Positions 16,372-24,213 of a stretch of 64,000 nucleotides of DNA are shown here, one piece after another. This DNA comes from Arthrobacter silvisoli (GTDB lineage: Bacteria > Actinomycetota > Actinomycetes > Actinomycetales > Micrococcaceae). The stretch spans positions 62,001-126,000 of the forward strand of contig NZ_QRCU01000039.1 in NCBI RefSeq assembly GCF_003369445.1. The letters run 5' to 3'. The notes beneath the pieces are model-generated. The model had not been told where the DNA came from and ran no database searches. It saw only the letters and a program-made list of their open reading frames with translations. Both the position numbers and the translations under genes were made by a program. Position 1 is the stretch's first letter; each line of letters begins with the position of its first letter.

Positions 16372-16404
16372 TGTTCAGTAATGTTCAGATTGTTCACCAT
16401 GAAC
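16372..16404. promoter_or_regulatory. Three TGTTCA boxes in the regulator/DUF2264 divergent promoter
   Basis: TGTTCA at 16372-16377, 16382-16387 and 16391-16396 (spacing 10 and 9 bp), plus an inverted TGAAC at 16400-16404. These are the reverse complement of the boxes at 15157-15192. The site lies between the leftward regulator and rightward DUF2264 gene and could control both. Confidence 0.65.
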
Positions 16405-16432
16405 TAGAGCGGACCTAGAGTGTGGAGTCAAG

Positions 16433-18424
16433 ATGACTGCACACGAATCGCCCCGGAAGGCAGGCGGCCCTTTCGCGATGCCGGAACCCGACTTCGGGCT
16501 CAGCCCGATCACCGGCTGGACCCGGGACCACTGGCTCGCCTTCGCCGACCAACAGCTCCTCGCGGCCCGCCGCCACTTCACCCCCGGCAAGGCGCAGATC
16601 GTGCTTCCCGGCCGGCCGTCCTGTTCCGGCGGACTATCCGACGGCCTGGAAGGCTTTGCCCGGACTTTCATGCTGGCCGCCTTCCGCGTGGCCGGCGAAC
16701 AGGGCGACGATCCTTTCGGGCATCTCCCCTTCTACCGTGCCGGCCTCCTGGAGGGAACCCGTCCCGGCAGCAGCGAGGCCTGGCCGGTCATCGTGGACCG
16801 CAGCCAGCCGATCGTGGAGGCCGCCTCCGTGGCACTGGGCCTCCAGCTGACCAAACCGTGGTTGTGGGACACATTCCCAGCAGGGGAGCAGCGGCAGGTG
16901 GCCGCGTGGCTCCAAGGCTCCTCGCGCAGCGAGGCCTGGGACAACAACTGGGTGCTCTTCCAGGTATTGATCGCCGAATTCCTGGCCGGCGCCGGCCTCG
17001 ACCACAACGAGGCGCAGATCGACTATGGGCTGTCGCGGCTGGAGGACTGGTACGTAGGCGGCGGCTGGTACCGCGACGGCGACAACGACGGCACCGGCGA
17101 CTTCTACGACTACTACTGCGGCTGGGCCCTGCATCTCTACCCGGTGCTCTGGGCGGGCTTCGCCGCCGGCCGGCGTCCGGAGGCCGGAACGCTCGGCGAG
17201 CGGTATGCCGGGCGGCTGGCTGCTTTCCTGCAGGACCACGCGCTGTTCTTCGGCGGGAGCGGTTCGCCCGTGTTTCAGGGACGGTCGCTGATCTACCGCT
17301 TTGCCGCCGTCGCGCCCTTGTTCTTAGGGGCGGGGTTCCTTGCCGGGTCTGGCCCGCTGACGCCCGGCCAGACCCGCCGGATCGCCAGCGGGGCGGCGAA
17401 ATTCTTCCTGGACGGTGGTGCTTATCCGGAAGGGCTGCCCACGCTGGGCTGGCTGGATTCGTTCGCGCCCATGGTGCAGTCCTACTCCGGGCCGGCCTCT
17501 CCGTTCTGGACGTCCAAGGCGTTCGTGGGGCTGCTGCTGCCGGCCACGCATCCGGTATGGACCGCGGTCGAGGAGCCAGCGCCCATCGAAACCGCCGAGC
17601 AGCTCCGGCACAGCGCCGCCCCGAACTACCTGCTGCACAGCACGGCGTCGGACGGGATCGCCCGCCTGCTCAACCACGGCAGTGACAAGTACTACGCTCC
17701 CGGCCCCGATGATCCGCACTACCGCCGGCTCGCCTACTCCAGCCATACGGCACCGATGTTCACGCAGGCTCCGGTGGATAACCACTTTGCCGTCATGGAT
17801 TCCCGGGGCGTGCCCAGCCGGCGGTCCCGCATCCACCGGCTGGGCGCCGACCCCGGCCCAGGTGCGTCACCGCAGGCGGCGAGCTGGCACGGTCCGGTGT
17901 GGTCCGACGTCGAAGACCAAGCCGAATCGCCCTGGCGGGTGGCGAGTGCAACGACGGCAGCCGGCGGCTATGAGCTGCGGGTGCATGTGGTGGACCGCCT
18001 TGGCGGGGTGCCCGAGGGGACGGTCCGCGAGGGCGGCTACGCGCTGGCGTCCGCCGTTCCTCCCGCTGCTGCTCCGCCCGTGGACGAGGGTGCGCTCCTC
18101 AGCACAGCCAAGCTCCATTCCGCGATCTGGCCACTGCATGGCTACTCCCGTTCGGACGTCTTCCGGGCAGAGGGGGTCTCGCCGCTGGGCAACCACGCGG
18201 CGTGCGGCATCCTGGAGGGCGGGCTGGACGGGGACCGCAGCATGTTCGCGTCCCTGGTGTACCTGGGCGGCGCGGCACCGGCGCTGCGGGCGGGACGTTT
18301 CGAGATCCACGACGCCGGCACCCGCGTCACGGCGTCGCTGGCCTTGGAAGGTTTGGCGGGAGAGCCCGGTCCGGACGGGGAGCCGGCGCGGATGCTGGAG
18401 CTTGCCTTCGACTTCCCCGGGTGA
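16433..18424 (+). CDS. DUF2264 domain protein
   Basis: A 663-residue cytoplasmic protein without signal peptide. The N-terminal 380 residues match the DUF2264 outline: rich in Trp/Tyr, with GLSDGLEGFARTFMLAAF, NNWVLFQVLIAEFLAG, GWYRDGDNDGTGDFYDYYCG and FSAK-like FWTSKAFVGLLLPATHP, as expected of an alpha/alpha-toroid related to glycan-processing enzymes. The C-terminal part is beta-rich. The acidic cluster DGDNDGTGDFYD is a likely active-site feature. Divergent from the sugar importer regulator and sharing its TGTTCA boxes, it probably processes the imported carbohydrate. Family biochemistry is poorly known. Confidence 0.85.
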   Translation: MTAHESPRKAGGPFAMPEPDFGLSPITGWTRDHWLAFADQQLLAARRHFTPGKAQIVLPGRPSCSGGLSDGLEGFARTFMLAAFRVAGEQGDDPFGHLPFYRAGLLEGTRPGSSEAWPVIVDRSQPIVEAASVALGLQLTKPWLWDTFPAGEQRQVAAWLQGSSRSEAWDNNWVLFQVLIAEFLAGAGLDHNEAQIDYGLSRLEDWYVGGGWYRDGDNDGTGDFYDYYCGWALHLYPVLWAGFAAGRRPEAGTLGERYAGRLAAFLQDHALFFGGSGSPVFQGRSLIYRFAAVAPLFLGAGFLAGSGPLTPGQTRRIASGAAKFFLDGGAYPEGLPTLGWLDSFAPMVQSYSGPASPFWTSKAFVGLLLPATHPVWTAVEEPAPIETAEQLRHSAAPNYLLHSTASDGIARLLNHGSDKYYAPGPDDPHYRRLAYSSHTAPMFTQAPVDNHFAVMDSRGVPSRRSRIHRLGADPGPGASPQAASWHGPVWSDVEDQAESPWRVASATTAAGGYELRVHVVDRLGGVPEGTVREGGYALASAVPPAAAPPVDEGALLSTAKLHSAIWPLHGYSRSDVFRAEGVSPLGNHAACGILEGGLDGDRSMFASLVYLGGAAPALRAGRFEIHDAGTRVTASLALEGLAGEPGPDGEPARMLELAFDFPG

Positions 18425-18541
18425 CGCTCCCTCACGGTCCTCCAGTCACAATCTGCTGCCAACCGCCCCGGCGTGAGCCTTGGCGGGTGCGCGGTTTACG
18501 CTGCTCGGTGTTACGCCCCGTCGCACCCTGAAGAGCCACCA

Positions 18542-19804
18542 ATGACGCTTGACTCTGCCCTGTCCGGGCCTGCCCGCTGCCCGAAGCAAACACGGGAACC
18601 GGACGTCCGTGAACGCGGCTTCCTTGGCACGGCGGCCGGGGCCTTGGGTGTTGCCGCGTTGTTCGGCGGCTTCGCGCTGTTGCTGGGCTTCCTTGTCGGT
18701 CATTCACCCCGGATCGGTGCGGTGTCCGAGGGCTGGGCCGCCGCCGTACCGCAGGATGCGTTCGCCGCGCTGCGCTGGTTCCTGGGCGACATGAGCGAGC
18801 CGCAGTTCTACAAGTCCGAACTCGCCTCCTTGGCGCTCCTCGCCGGCGCCGGCCTGGCCTGGTGGGCCGGCCGCCGCCGGAAGAAATGGGCGGGCGCGGC
18901 GCTTTCGTACGGGACCGGCCTGTGGCCGTGGCTGCTGGCTTCCGCCGCGCTGGGCCTGCTGGTCTCCAACCTCGCCTTCGGCTGGATGCTCGACGACGGG
19001 TGGCAGCCGACGTTCGTGCCGTTCGTTTCCGTGGCCCCGGCCGTGGTCCTGGTGTACGGGCCCGGCTGGAAGGCGTGCCTGAGCGGCGCGGTGCTGGGAG
19101 CGTTGACGACGACGCCGCTGGCCTTGCTGCTGGTTGCCGTGGTTTCCCGGCCTTTGGGCCTGCCCACGGTGGTGGCCTGCGTCCTCGCCATGGCGGCGGG
19201 CTCGGCGTTGACGTTTGCCATCGCGCGGAAGCTGCCCTGGCTGCTCCTCCCGGCGGAACCTTTCCGGGCGGACTCCTTCCAGGACGGTCGCGCGGGAGCC
19301 CGGCAGTCGCCGTCGTCCGTTCCGGGGTTCCGGAGCGACGCGCTCTGGGCCGCCCGCAGGGTCCTCTGCGACTTCAGCGAGGCGCCGTTCTTCGCCAACG
19401 AACTCGCCAGTGCCGGGCTCCTTCTGGGCGTCGCCGCGGCGTTCGTCCTCAACCCGGCGCTGCCCGCCTACGGTTCCAGGCTGCTGCCGCAGATCCTGTT
19501 CGCGCAGGCGCTGGGCTCCGCGGTCGGCGTCGTCCTCTGGCGCGGCTGGTTCCGCGACGGCGGCTGGGCGGCCACGTACGCCTCGGTCGTGTCGGTGGCG
19601 CCCGCGGCGGTGCTTGCAACCGGCGGATCCTGGACCGGGATCGTCGGCGGGGCCGTGCTGGGCGCGGTCCTCGCACCTCCCGTGGCCCGGGCCGTGGCCG
19701 CCCGGCTCCCGGCAGGGTTCCATCCGTCCATCGGCAACACGGTGGCCATGGCGGTGGCGACGGCGGTCAGCCTGCCGGTTCTCGGACTGCTTCCGGCGCG
19801 ATAG
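18542..19804 (+). CDS. Multi-spanning membrane protein with internal duplication, unknown function
   Basis: A 420-residue integral membrane protein, largely hydrophobic. The two halves are related: ALRWFLGDMSEPQFYKSELA is echoed by VLCDFSEAPFFANELASAGL, and FVPFVSVAPAVVLVYGPGW by ASVVSVAPAAVLATGGSW, each followed by a GGAVLGA(L/V)-type segment. This gives a tandem-duplicated topology with about 5 helices per repeat, as in many small transporters. The ATG at 18542 is preferred over an upstream GTG because it precedes the polar tail. Its 3' end overlaps the convergent MFS gene by 38 bp. No known family was recognised. Confidence 0.7.
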   Translation: MTLDSALSGPARCPKQTREPDVRERGFLGTAAGALGVAALFGGFALLLGFLVGHSPRIGAVSEGWAAAVPQDAFAALRWFLGDMSEPQFYKSELASLALLAGAGLAWWAGRRRKKWAGAALSYGTGLWPWLLASAALGLLVSNLAFGWMLDDGWQPTFVPFVSVAPAVVLVYGPGWKACLSGAVLGALTTTPLALLLVAVVSRPLGLPTVVACVLAMAAGSALTFAIARKLPWLLLPAEPFRADSFQDGRAGARQSPSSVPGFRSDALWAARRVLCDFSEAPFFANELASAGLLLGVAAAFVLNPALPAYGSRLLPQILFAQALGSAVGVVLWRGWFRDGGWAATYASVVSVAPAAVLATGGSWTGIVGGAVLGAVLAPPVARAVAARLPAGFHPSIGNTVAMAVATAVSLPVLGLLPAR

Positions 19805-21062
19805 CTGCCTGGGTGGTGCGGGGAACCAGCACCAAGGCGGCCAGGCCCAGCAGAGCGGCGCCGCCGAACACGTAGAACCCTGCCGGGTACGCGGTCCCCG
19901 TGGCCACCAGCGTGCCGGTCACGGCCGGGCCCACGATCGCCCCGAGCCGTCCGACGCCGGCGGCGAAACCGAGTGCGGTGCCGCGGAGCCGGGCCGGGAA
20001 CAGTTGGCTCACCCAGGCGTACACGAGCACCTGGGAACTGAACACGAAGACGCCGGTGACGAACACGGCTGCGTTGAGCAGGACCTCGCTTTCGATCCGG
20101 ATGCTCAGCCCGCCCAGCAACACGGCGGAGAGTCCGAACCACAACAGCACCACCCGCCGGGTTCCGTGCCGGTCGGCGAGGATCCCCGCGAGGACCAATC
20201 CGGCGACGGCGCCGAGGTTCAGCACCAGCAGCAGCGTCAGCCCGGTGCTCACCGGGTAGCCGGCGGCGGCCATGAGTTGCGGCAGCCAGGTGTTCAGGCC
20301 GTAGACCAGCAGCAGTCCCATAAAGGATGCGATCCCGATTCCGAGGGCCACCAGCGGGTAGGGCTTGTGGAGCAGCTCGCGGAAACCGGCTTTGGGTGCG
20401 GGTGTTTCGGCGGGTGCTTGCGTCCCGGTTGATCGCCCGACGGCGGAAGCGGGCTTAGTGGCCAGGCCCGGCTTCGCGGCGAGGCCGGGAAGGGATTCGG
20501 GCAGCTTCGCCCAGAGGAACGGGAGCAGGAGCAGGCCCGCCGCGCCGCCGATGATGAACATAAGCCGCCAGTTGGGCACCACCATGATGGCGAGGAACGC
20601 GGTGGCCACGGCACCGGCGTGGTAGCCGGTCATGGTCCGGGTGGTGGATTTTCCTGCGGAACCGGCCGGTGAGTAGTCGTTCATGTAGGCCAGAGCGGCG
20701 GGCAGGCAGGCGCCCAGCCCCAGTCCGGCGAGCAGGCGCAGCACGGAGAACACGGCCACGTTGGGGGCGAAGGCGATGGCGATCGTGAACAGGGAGAAGC
20801 CGGCCACGCAGGCGATGAGCAGCTTCCGCCGGCCGAACTTGTCCGACAGCGGCGCGATGAACAACGCGCCCAGCCCCACGCCCACCAGGGAGATGGTGGC
20901 CGCGAAGGTGGCTGCCACGGCGTTGAAGCCGAGGTCGCCGCTCTTGATGAGGGTGGGAATCACGGTGCCGAGCACCACCAGGTCGAAGCCGTCCAGGACC
21001 ATGGCGAGCCAGCAAAGCCACACAGGCCATGGGGAGCGGCGGGAAGATGGCAACGTTGACAT
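19767..21062 (-). CDS. MFS transporter, aromatic acid:H+ symporter (AAHS, PcaK-like)
   Basis: A 431-residue, 12-helix transporter. WLAMVLDGFDLVVLGTVIPTL in helix 1 carries the DGxD-type motif of AAHS carriers for 4-hydroxybenzoate and protocatechuate, and FIAPLSDKFGRRK and LAYMNDYSP are further family signatures. A charged central loop (residues about 190-225) separates the two six-helix halves. It is divergent from an IclR regulator and pobA, so it most likely imports 4-hydroxybenzoate. Confidence 0.9.
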   Translation of the reverse strand: MSTLPSSRRSPWPVWLCWLAMVLDGFDLVVLGTVIPTLIKSGDLGFNAVAATFAATISLVGVGLGALFIAPLSDKFGRRKLLIACVAGFSLFTIAIAFAPNVAVFSVLRLLAGLGLGACLPAALAYMNDYSPAGSAGKSTTRTMTGYHAGAVATAFLAIMVVPNWRLMFIIGGAAGLLLLPFLWAKLPESLPGLAAKPGLATKPASAVGRSTGTQAPAETPAPKAGFRELLHKPYPLVALGIGIASFMGLLLVYGLNTWLPQLMAAAGYPVSTGLTLLLVLNLGAVAGLVLAGILADRHGTRRVVLLWFGLSAVLLGGLSIRIESEVLLNAAVFVTGVFVFSSQVLVYAWVSQLFPARLRGTALGFAAGVGRLGAIVGPAVTGTLVATGTAYPAGFYVFGGAALLGLAALVLVPRTTQAAIAPEAVREPAG

Positions 21063-21151
21063 GGCGACCTCGGCATTGCTTGGGGGAATCCGGCCCGGCG
21101 GGCTGGCAAGAGATTTCTACCACCGCGGAGTGTGGCCTGTGACACGCCGTA

Positions 21152-21162
21152 CCATTGAATGG
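21152..21162. promoter_or_regulatory. Palindrome CCATTGAATGG in the transporter/IclR gap
   Basis: Short near-perfect palindrome (CCATT-G-AATGG) in the 144-bp divergent gap, 45 bp before the IclR start. IclR regulators commonly bind AT-centred palindromes of this size. Tentative. Confidence 0.4.
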
Positions 21163-21206
21163 AAGCCGGACCGCTGCAGGTACGGCCGGTGCAAAGGAGC
21201 GCGGCA

Positions 21207-21977
21207 ATGGCCAATTCGGCATCCGGGGACTCGGTGGTGGACCGCGTGGTCCGGGTCATCGAAGCCTTCCCCGAGGGGGCCGACGCGCTCCCGCTGTCCG
21301 AACTGGCCGAACGCTCGGGGCTCCCCCTGTCGACCGCGCACCGCCTGGTTCGCCAGCTCGCGGGTCACGGCCTGCTGGAGCTTGGCGCCGGAGGCAACGT
21401 CCGCCTGGGCCTGCGTTTCTGGGAATTGGTCAGCCGTAACTCGCCCGCCCTCGCGCTGAGGCAGGCGGCCATGCCCTTCATGGAGGACATCCAGCAGGTC
21501 CTGAAGCAGAACGTGAACCTCGGCGTGCTGGAGGGTTGGGAGGTCTTGTTCGTGGAGCGGCTGTCACGGAGGGGCTCGGTGGCGAACCGGGCCCGGGTCG
21601 CCGGGCGCATGCCGGTGCACATTTCCTCCGCAGGACTTGCCTTGATGGCGCACCAGACCCCGGCGCTCCAGGCGGAGTACCTCACGCAGTTCCATGATCC
21701 GGCAGGGAAGGTGACGGCCGGCGTCGTGCGCCAAATGCTCGCCGAAACCCGCCGCCAGGGGTTCGCCGAACTGGCGGGGGTGGTGGACCCGGACACCTGG
21801 GGCATCGCTGTCCCGGTGCTCGACGGCGGGAGGCGGGCGGTGGCGGCCCTCGGCGTCGTGGTGCCGCTGGCGGAGGTGCGGCTGCAGGCGCTGGTGCCGG
21901 CGCTCCAAACGGCGGCGCGGGGGATCGGGCGGCAGCTCGCCGATCTGAGCGAATTCCGTTCAACGGAATCCGTGTAA
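21207..21977 (+). CDS. IclR-family regulator (PobR-like)
   Basis: A 256-residue regulator: N-terminal winged helix (VVDRVVRVIEAFPEGADALP, LSELAERSGLPLSTAHRLVR) and a C-terminal GAF-like effector domain (MPVHISSAGLALMAH, WGIAVPVLDGGRRAVAALGV). Start chosen at 21207 with AAAGGAG seven bases upstream. It lies between the AAHS transporter and pobA, 79 bp before the latter, and is therefore the likely 4-hydroxybenzoate-responsive activator or repressor. Confidence 0.9.
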   Translation: MANSASGDSVVDRVVRVIEAFPEGADALPLSELAERSGLPLSTAHRLVRQLAGHGLLELGAGGNVRLGLRFWELVSRNSPALALRQAAMPFMEDIQQVLKQNVNLGVLEGWEVLFVERLSRRGSVANRARVAGRMPVHISSAGLALMAHQTPALQAEYLTQFHDPAGKVTAGVVRQMLAETRRQGFAELAGVVDPDTWGIAVPVLDGGRRAVAALGVVVPLAEVRLQALVPALQTAARGIGRQLADLSEFRSTESV

Positions 21978-22056
21978 CGCCGCTCACCTGCTTCGGTCCA
22001 CACTGTTGCCAAGCTGGGCGGCACGCCGCCGCACACCGCAACGAAGCGAGGAACAC

Positions 22057-23241
22057 GTGGCACGTACACGCATCACCACCCAGGTGGCCATCATGGGCGC
22101 CGGACCCGCCGGGCTTATGCTCTCGCACCTGCTGGCGAAGCAGGGGATCGAGTCCGTGGTGGTGGAAATCCGCAGCCGGCAGGCCATCGAGGAGACCGTC
22201 CGGGCCGGCATCCTCGAGCACGGCACCGTGAACCTGCTGGTGGACTCGGGCGTCTCGGACCGGGTGCTGCGCGAGGGCGACCGGCACGACGGCATCGAGC
22301 TGCGCTTCAACGGCGAGAGCCACCGCATCGACTTCAAGGAACTCGTGGGCGAGTCCGTCTGGCTGTACCCGCAGACGGACGTGTTCATGGACCTCGCCGC
22401 GCGGCGAGAGGCCGACGGCGGCGACATCCGCTACGGCGTCACTGACACCAGCGTCCACGAGCTTGAGGGCAGGCCCAAGCTGTGGTTCACGGATGCCGAG
22501 GGGCAGGAGTTCGAGGTCGAGGCGGACTTCCTGGTGGGCGCGGACGGTTCGCGCAGCCACTGCCGGCGCCAGATCCCCGAAGCCGCACGGACGCAGTATT
22601 TCCACGAGTATCCCTTCGCCTGGTTCGGCATCCTGGCCGAGGCGCCGCGCAGCGCGGATGAACTGATCTACGCCAATTCCGAGCACGGCTTCGCGCTCAT
22701 CAGCCAGCGCACAGAGACCGTGCAGCGAATGTACTTCCAGTGCGATCCCGCGGAGGACGTGGCCGACTGGGACGACGAACGGATCTGGGCCGAGTTCCGG
22801 AAACGGGTCAACGGCAACGGCTTCGAGCTCAAGGAAGGGCCCGTGCTGGAGAAGGTGGTGCTGCCGTTCCGCAGCTTCGTGCACGCGCCGATGCGCCACG
22901 GAAAGCTGTTCCTGGCCGGCGACGCCGCACACACCGTCCCGCCCACCGGGGCCAAGGGCCTGAACCTGGCCATCAATGACGTCCGGTTGCTGGCCGAGGG
23001 CTTCGAGTCGTTCTATGGTTCCCGTTCCAGCGTGCTGCTCGATTCCTACAGCGACCGCACCCTGGAGCGCGTATGGAAAGCCCAGCACTTCTCGTATTGG
23101 ATGACTTCCATGCTGCACACCCTGCCCGGCGCCGACGATTTCAGCCGGGCCCGGCAACTGGGCGAACTGCGCTCCGTGGTGTCGTCCCGGCACGGCCAGG
23201 CGTACCTCGCGGAGGCGTACACGGGGTGGCCGGGGCGGTAA
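22057..23241 (+). CDS. pobA: 4-hydroxybenzoate 3-monooxygenase
   Basis: A 394-residue FAD- and NAD(P)H-dependent hydroxylase that turns 4-hydroxybenzoate into protocatechuate. Visible motifs: dinucleotide-binding QVAIMGAGPAGLMLSHLL, the DG motif FLVGADGSRSHCRRQIP and second FAD motif GKLFLAGDAAHTVPPTGAKG. Length equals the well-studied enzyme (394). GTG at 22057 is chosen because it gives that length and follows GCGAGGA. No protocatechuate dioxygenase genes are in the window, so ring cleavage is encoded elsewhere. Confidence 0.96.
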   Translation: MARTRITTQVAIMGAGPAGLMLSHLLAKQGIESVVVEIRSRQAIEETVRAGILEHGTVNLLVDSGVSDRVLREGDRHDGIELRFNGESHRIDFKELVGESVWLYPQTDVFMDLAARREADGGDIRYGVTDTSVHELEGRPKLWFTDAEGQEFEVEADFLVGADGSRSHCRRQIPEAARTQYFHEYPFAWFGILAEAPRSADELIYANSEHGFALISQRTETVQRMYFQCDPAEDVADWDDERIWAEFRKRVNGNGFELKEGPVLEKVVLPFRSFVHAPMRHGKLFLAGDAAHTVPPTGAKGLNLAINDVRLLAEGFESFYGSRSSVLLDSYSDRTLERVWKAQHFSYWMTSMLHTLPGADDFSRARQLGELRSVVSSRHGQAYLAEAYTGWPGR

Positions 23242-23369
23242 GGGGTCCCGCCTCGCGCAGACCTGCGGGGCGAGGGGGTTGAGGCTTCCGCGGAAACTTT
23301 GCCTAGCGGTAGCATGGCACCCTTCTTGCTCGGGCGTGGCCGACGAGTTGTCGTTCTTGGGGGTGCTGA

Positions 23370-23711
23370 ATGAGTGATGCAACCGAGGAAGTGATGTTGC
23401 AGCTTGTTGGGATGTACCCGGGTTTCGGCCCCGTCCTGGCCGAGCATCTTGAAGATTTCGACGTAATGCTCCCCCACCTCGCAATGTCGGATTTCATCCG
23501 GTGGCTGGTGGAGCAGTACTACTTGAATCCAGCAATTTGTGAATCCGCCTGGACTTGGTTGGAGCAGGCATTCGACGAGGGGTCCGAGGATGTTCGAAAT
23601 CTCATTGCGGTCAGCGCAGTCGAGATGATTCCTAACCCAGGGGATCCTGGCTCGGAAATGCGTGACATGCTTGGGCCCTCGCTCCGTGAAATGGATGACT
23701 GGCTCCAATGA
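23370..23711 (+). CDS. Small acidic cytosolic protein, unknown (immunity-protein-like outline)
   Basis: A 113-residue acidic, helical protein (pattern MLQLVGMYPGFGPVLAEHLE, then FIRWLVEQYY and LIAVSAVEMIPNPGDPGSEM). No signal or membrane segment. Size, acidity and the AVSxxExIP-type core resemble small DUF7674/immunity-like proteins, but this is only an impression. Base composition is visibly less GC-rich than pobA upstream. The next gene starts 34 bp downstream and encodes a small membrane protein. Confidence 0.6.
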   Translation: MSDATEEVMLQLVGMYPGFGPVLAEHLEDFDVMLPHLAMSDFIRWLVEQYYLNPAICESAWTWLEQAFDEGSEDVRNLIAVSAVEMIPNPGDPGSEMRDMLGPSLREMDDWLQ

Positions 23712-23745
23712 TTGCGCGCACGGACGTTCCGCAGAGGGAGCCGAG

Positions 23746-24168
23746 ATGGAGATGATGGCGCGCTTCCTGATATTCCTTTCGATCGTCCTGATTGCCGCCT
23801 CTCTCGCCACGGCTGGCAGATTCCGTTTTCCCTTGAAGGAAGGCTCACGGACAGACCTGTTCTTTCAACGTCTGCAATTGCTGGGCATTGTCATCGCTTC
23901 TGTCGTGGAACTCGCTCTTCCGACGGCGACCGGTTGGCTGGGCCTTCCGGTCCTCGCTCATACGGCTGCGGCGCTCCACTTGGCTTCCTTGGCGGTCTAT
24001 CCAGTAAAACTCCGTGCCGTTCAAGGCATCCGGCCAGGAACGACGGGTAGCCATTCAGTCAACGAACAGGACCTCCGCAGGACCCGGTGGCCGCATCAGG
24101 CCCTGTTTGCGATCGCCTACATCACGCTGCTGGTCTACATATTCACGATCTACCGGTTCTTCTTCTAG
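23746..24168 (+). CDS. Small membrane protein, unknown
   Basis: A 140-residue protein with hydrophobic segments at about 4-22, 42-60, 62-80 and 113-135, hence 3-4 transmembrane helices, ending in an aromatic tail (IFTIYRFFF). GAGGGAG precedes the ATG at 23746; two further ATGs follow at once. It is paired with the small acidic gene just upstream and followed by a convergent DUF222-HNH gene. Function not recognised. Confidence 0.6.
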   Translation: MEMMARFLIFLSIVLIAASLATAGRFRFPLKEGSRTDLFFQRLQLLGIVIASVVELALPTATGWLGLPVLAHTAAALHLASLAVYPVKLRAVQGIRPGTTGSHSVNEQDLRRTRWPHQALFAIAYITLLVYIFTIYRFFF

Positions 24169-24213
24169 TTGCTTCGCTTGGCTCGCGGGTGCGGACGTGT
24201 AGGCACTCCGTGT

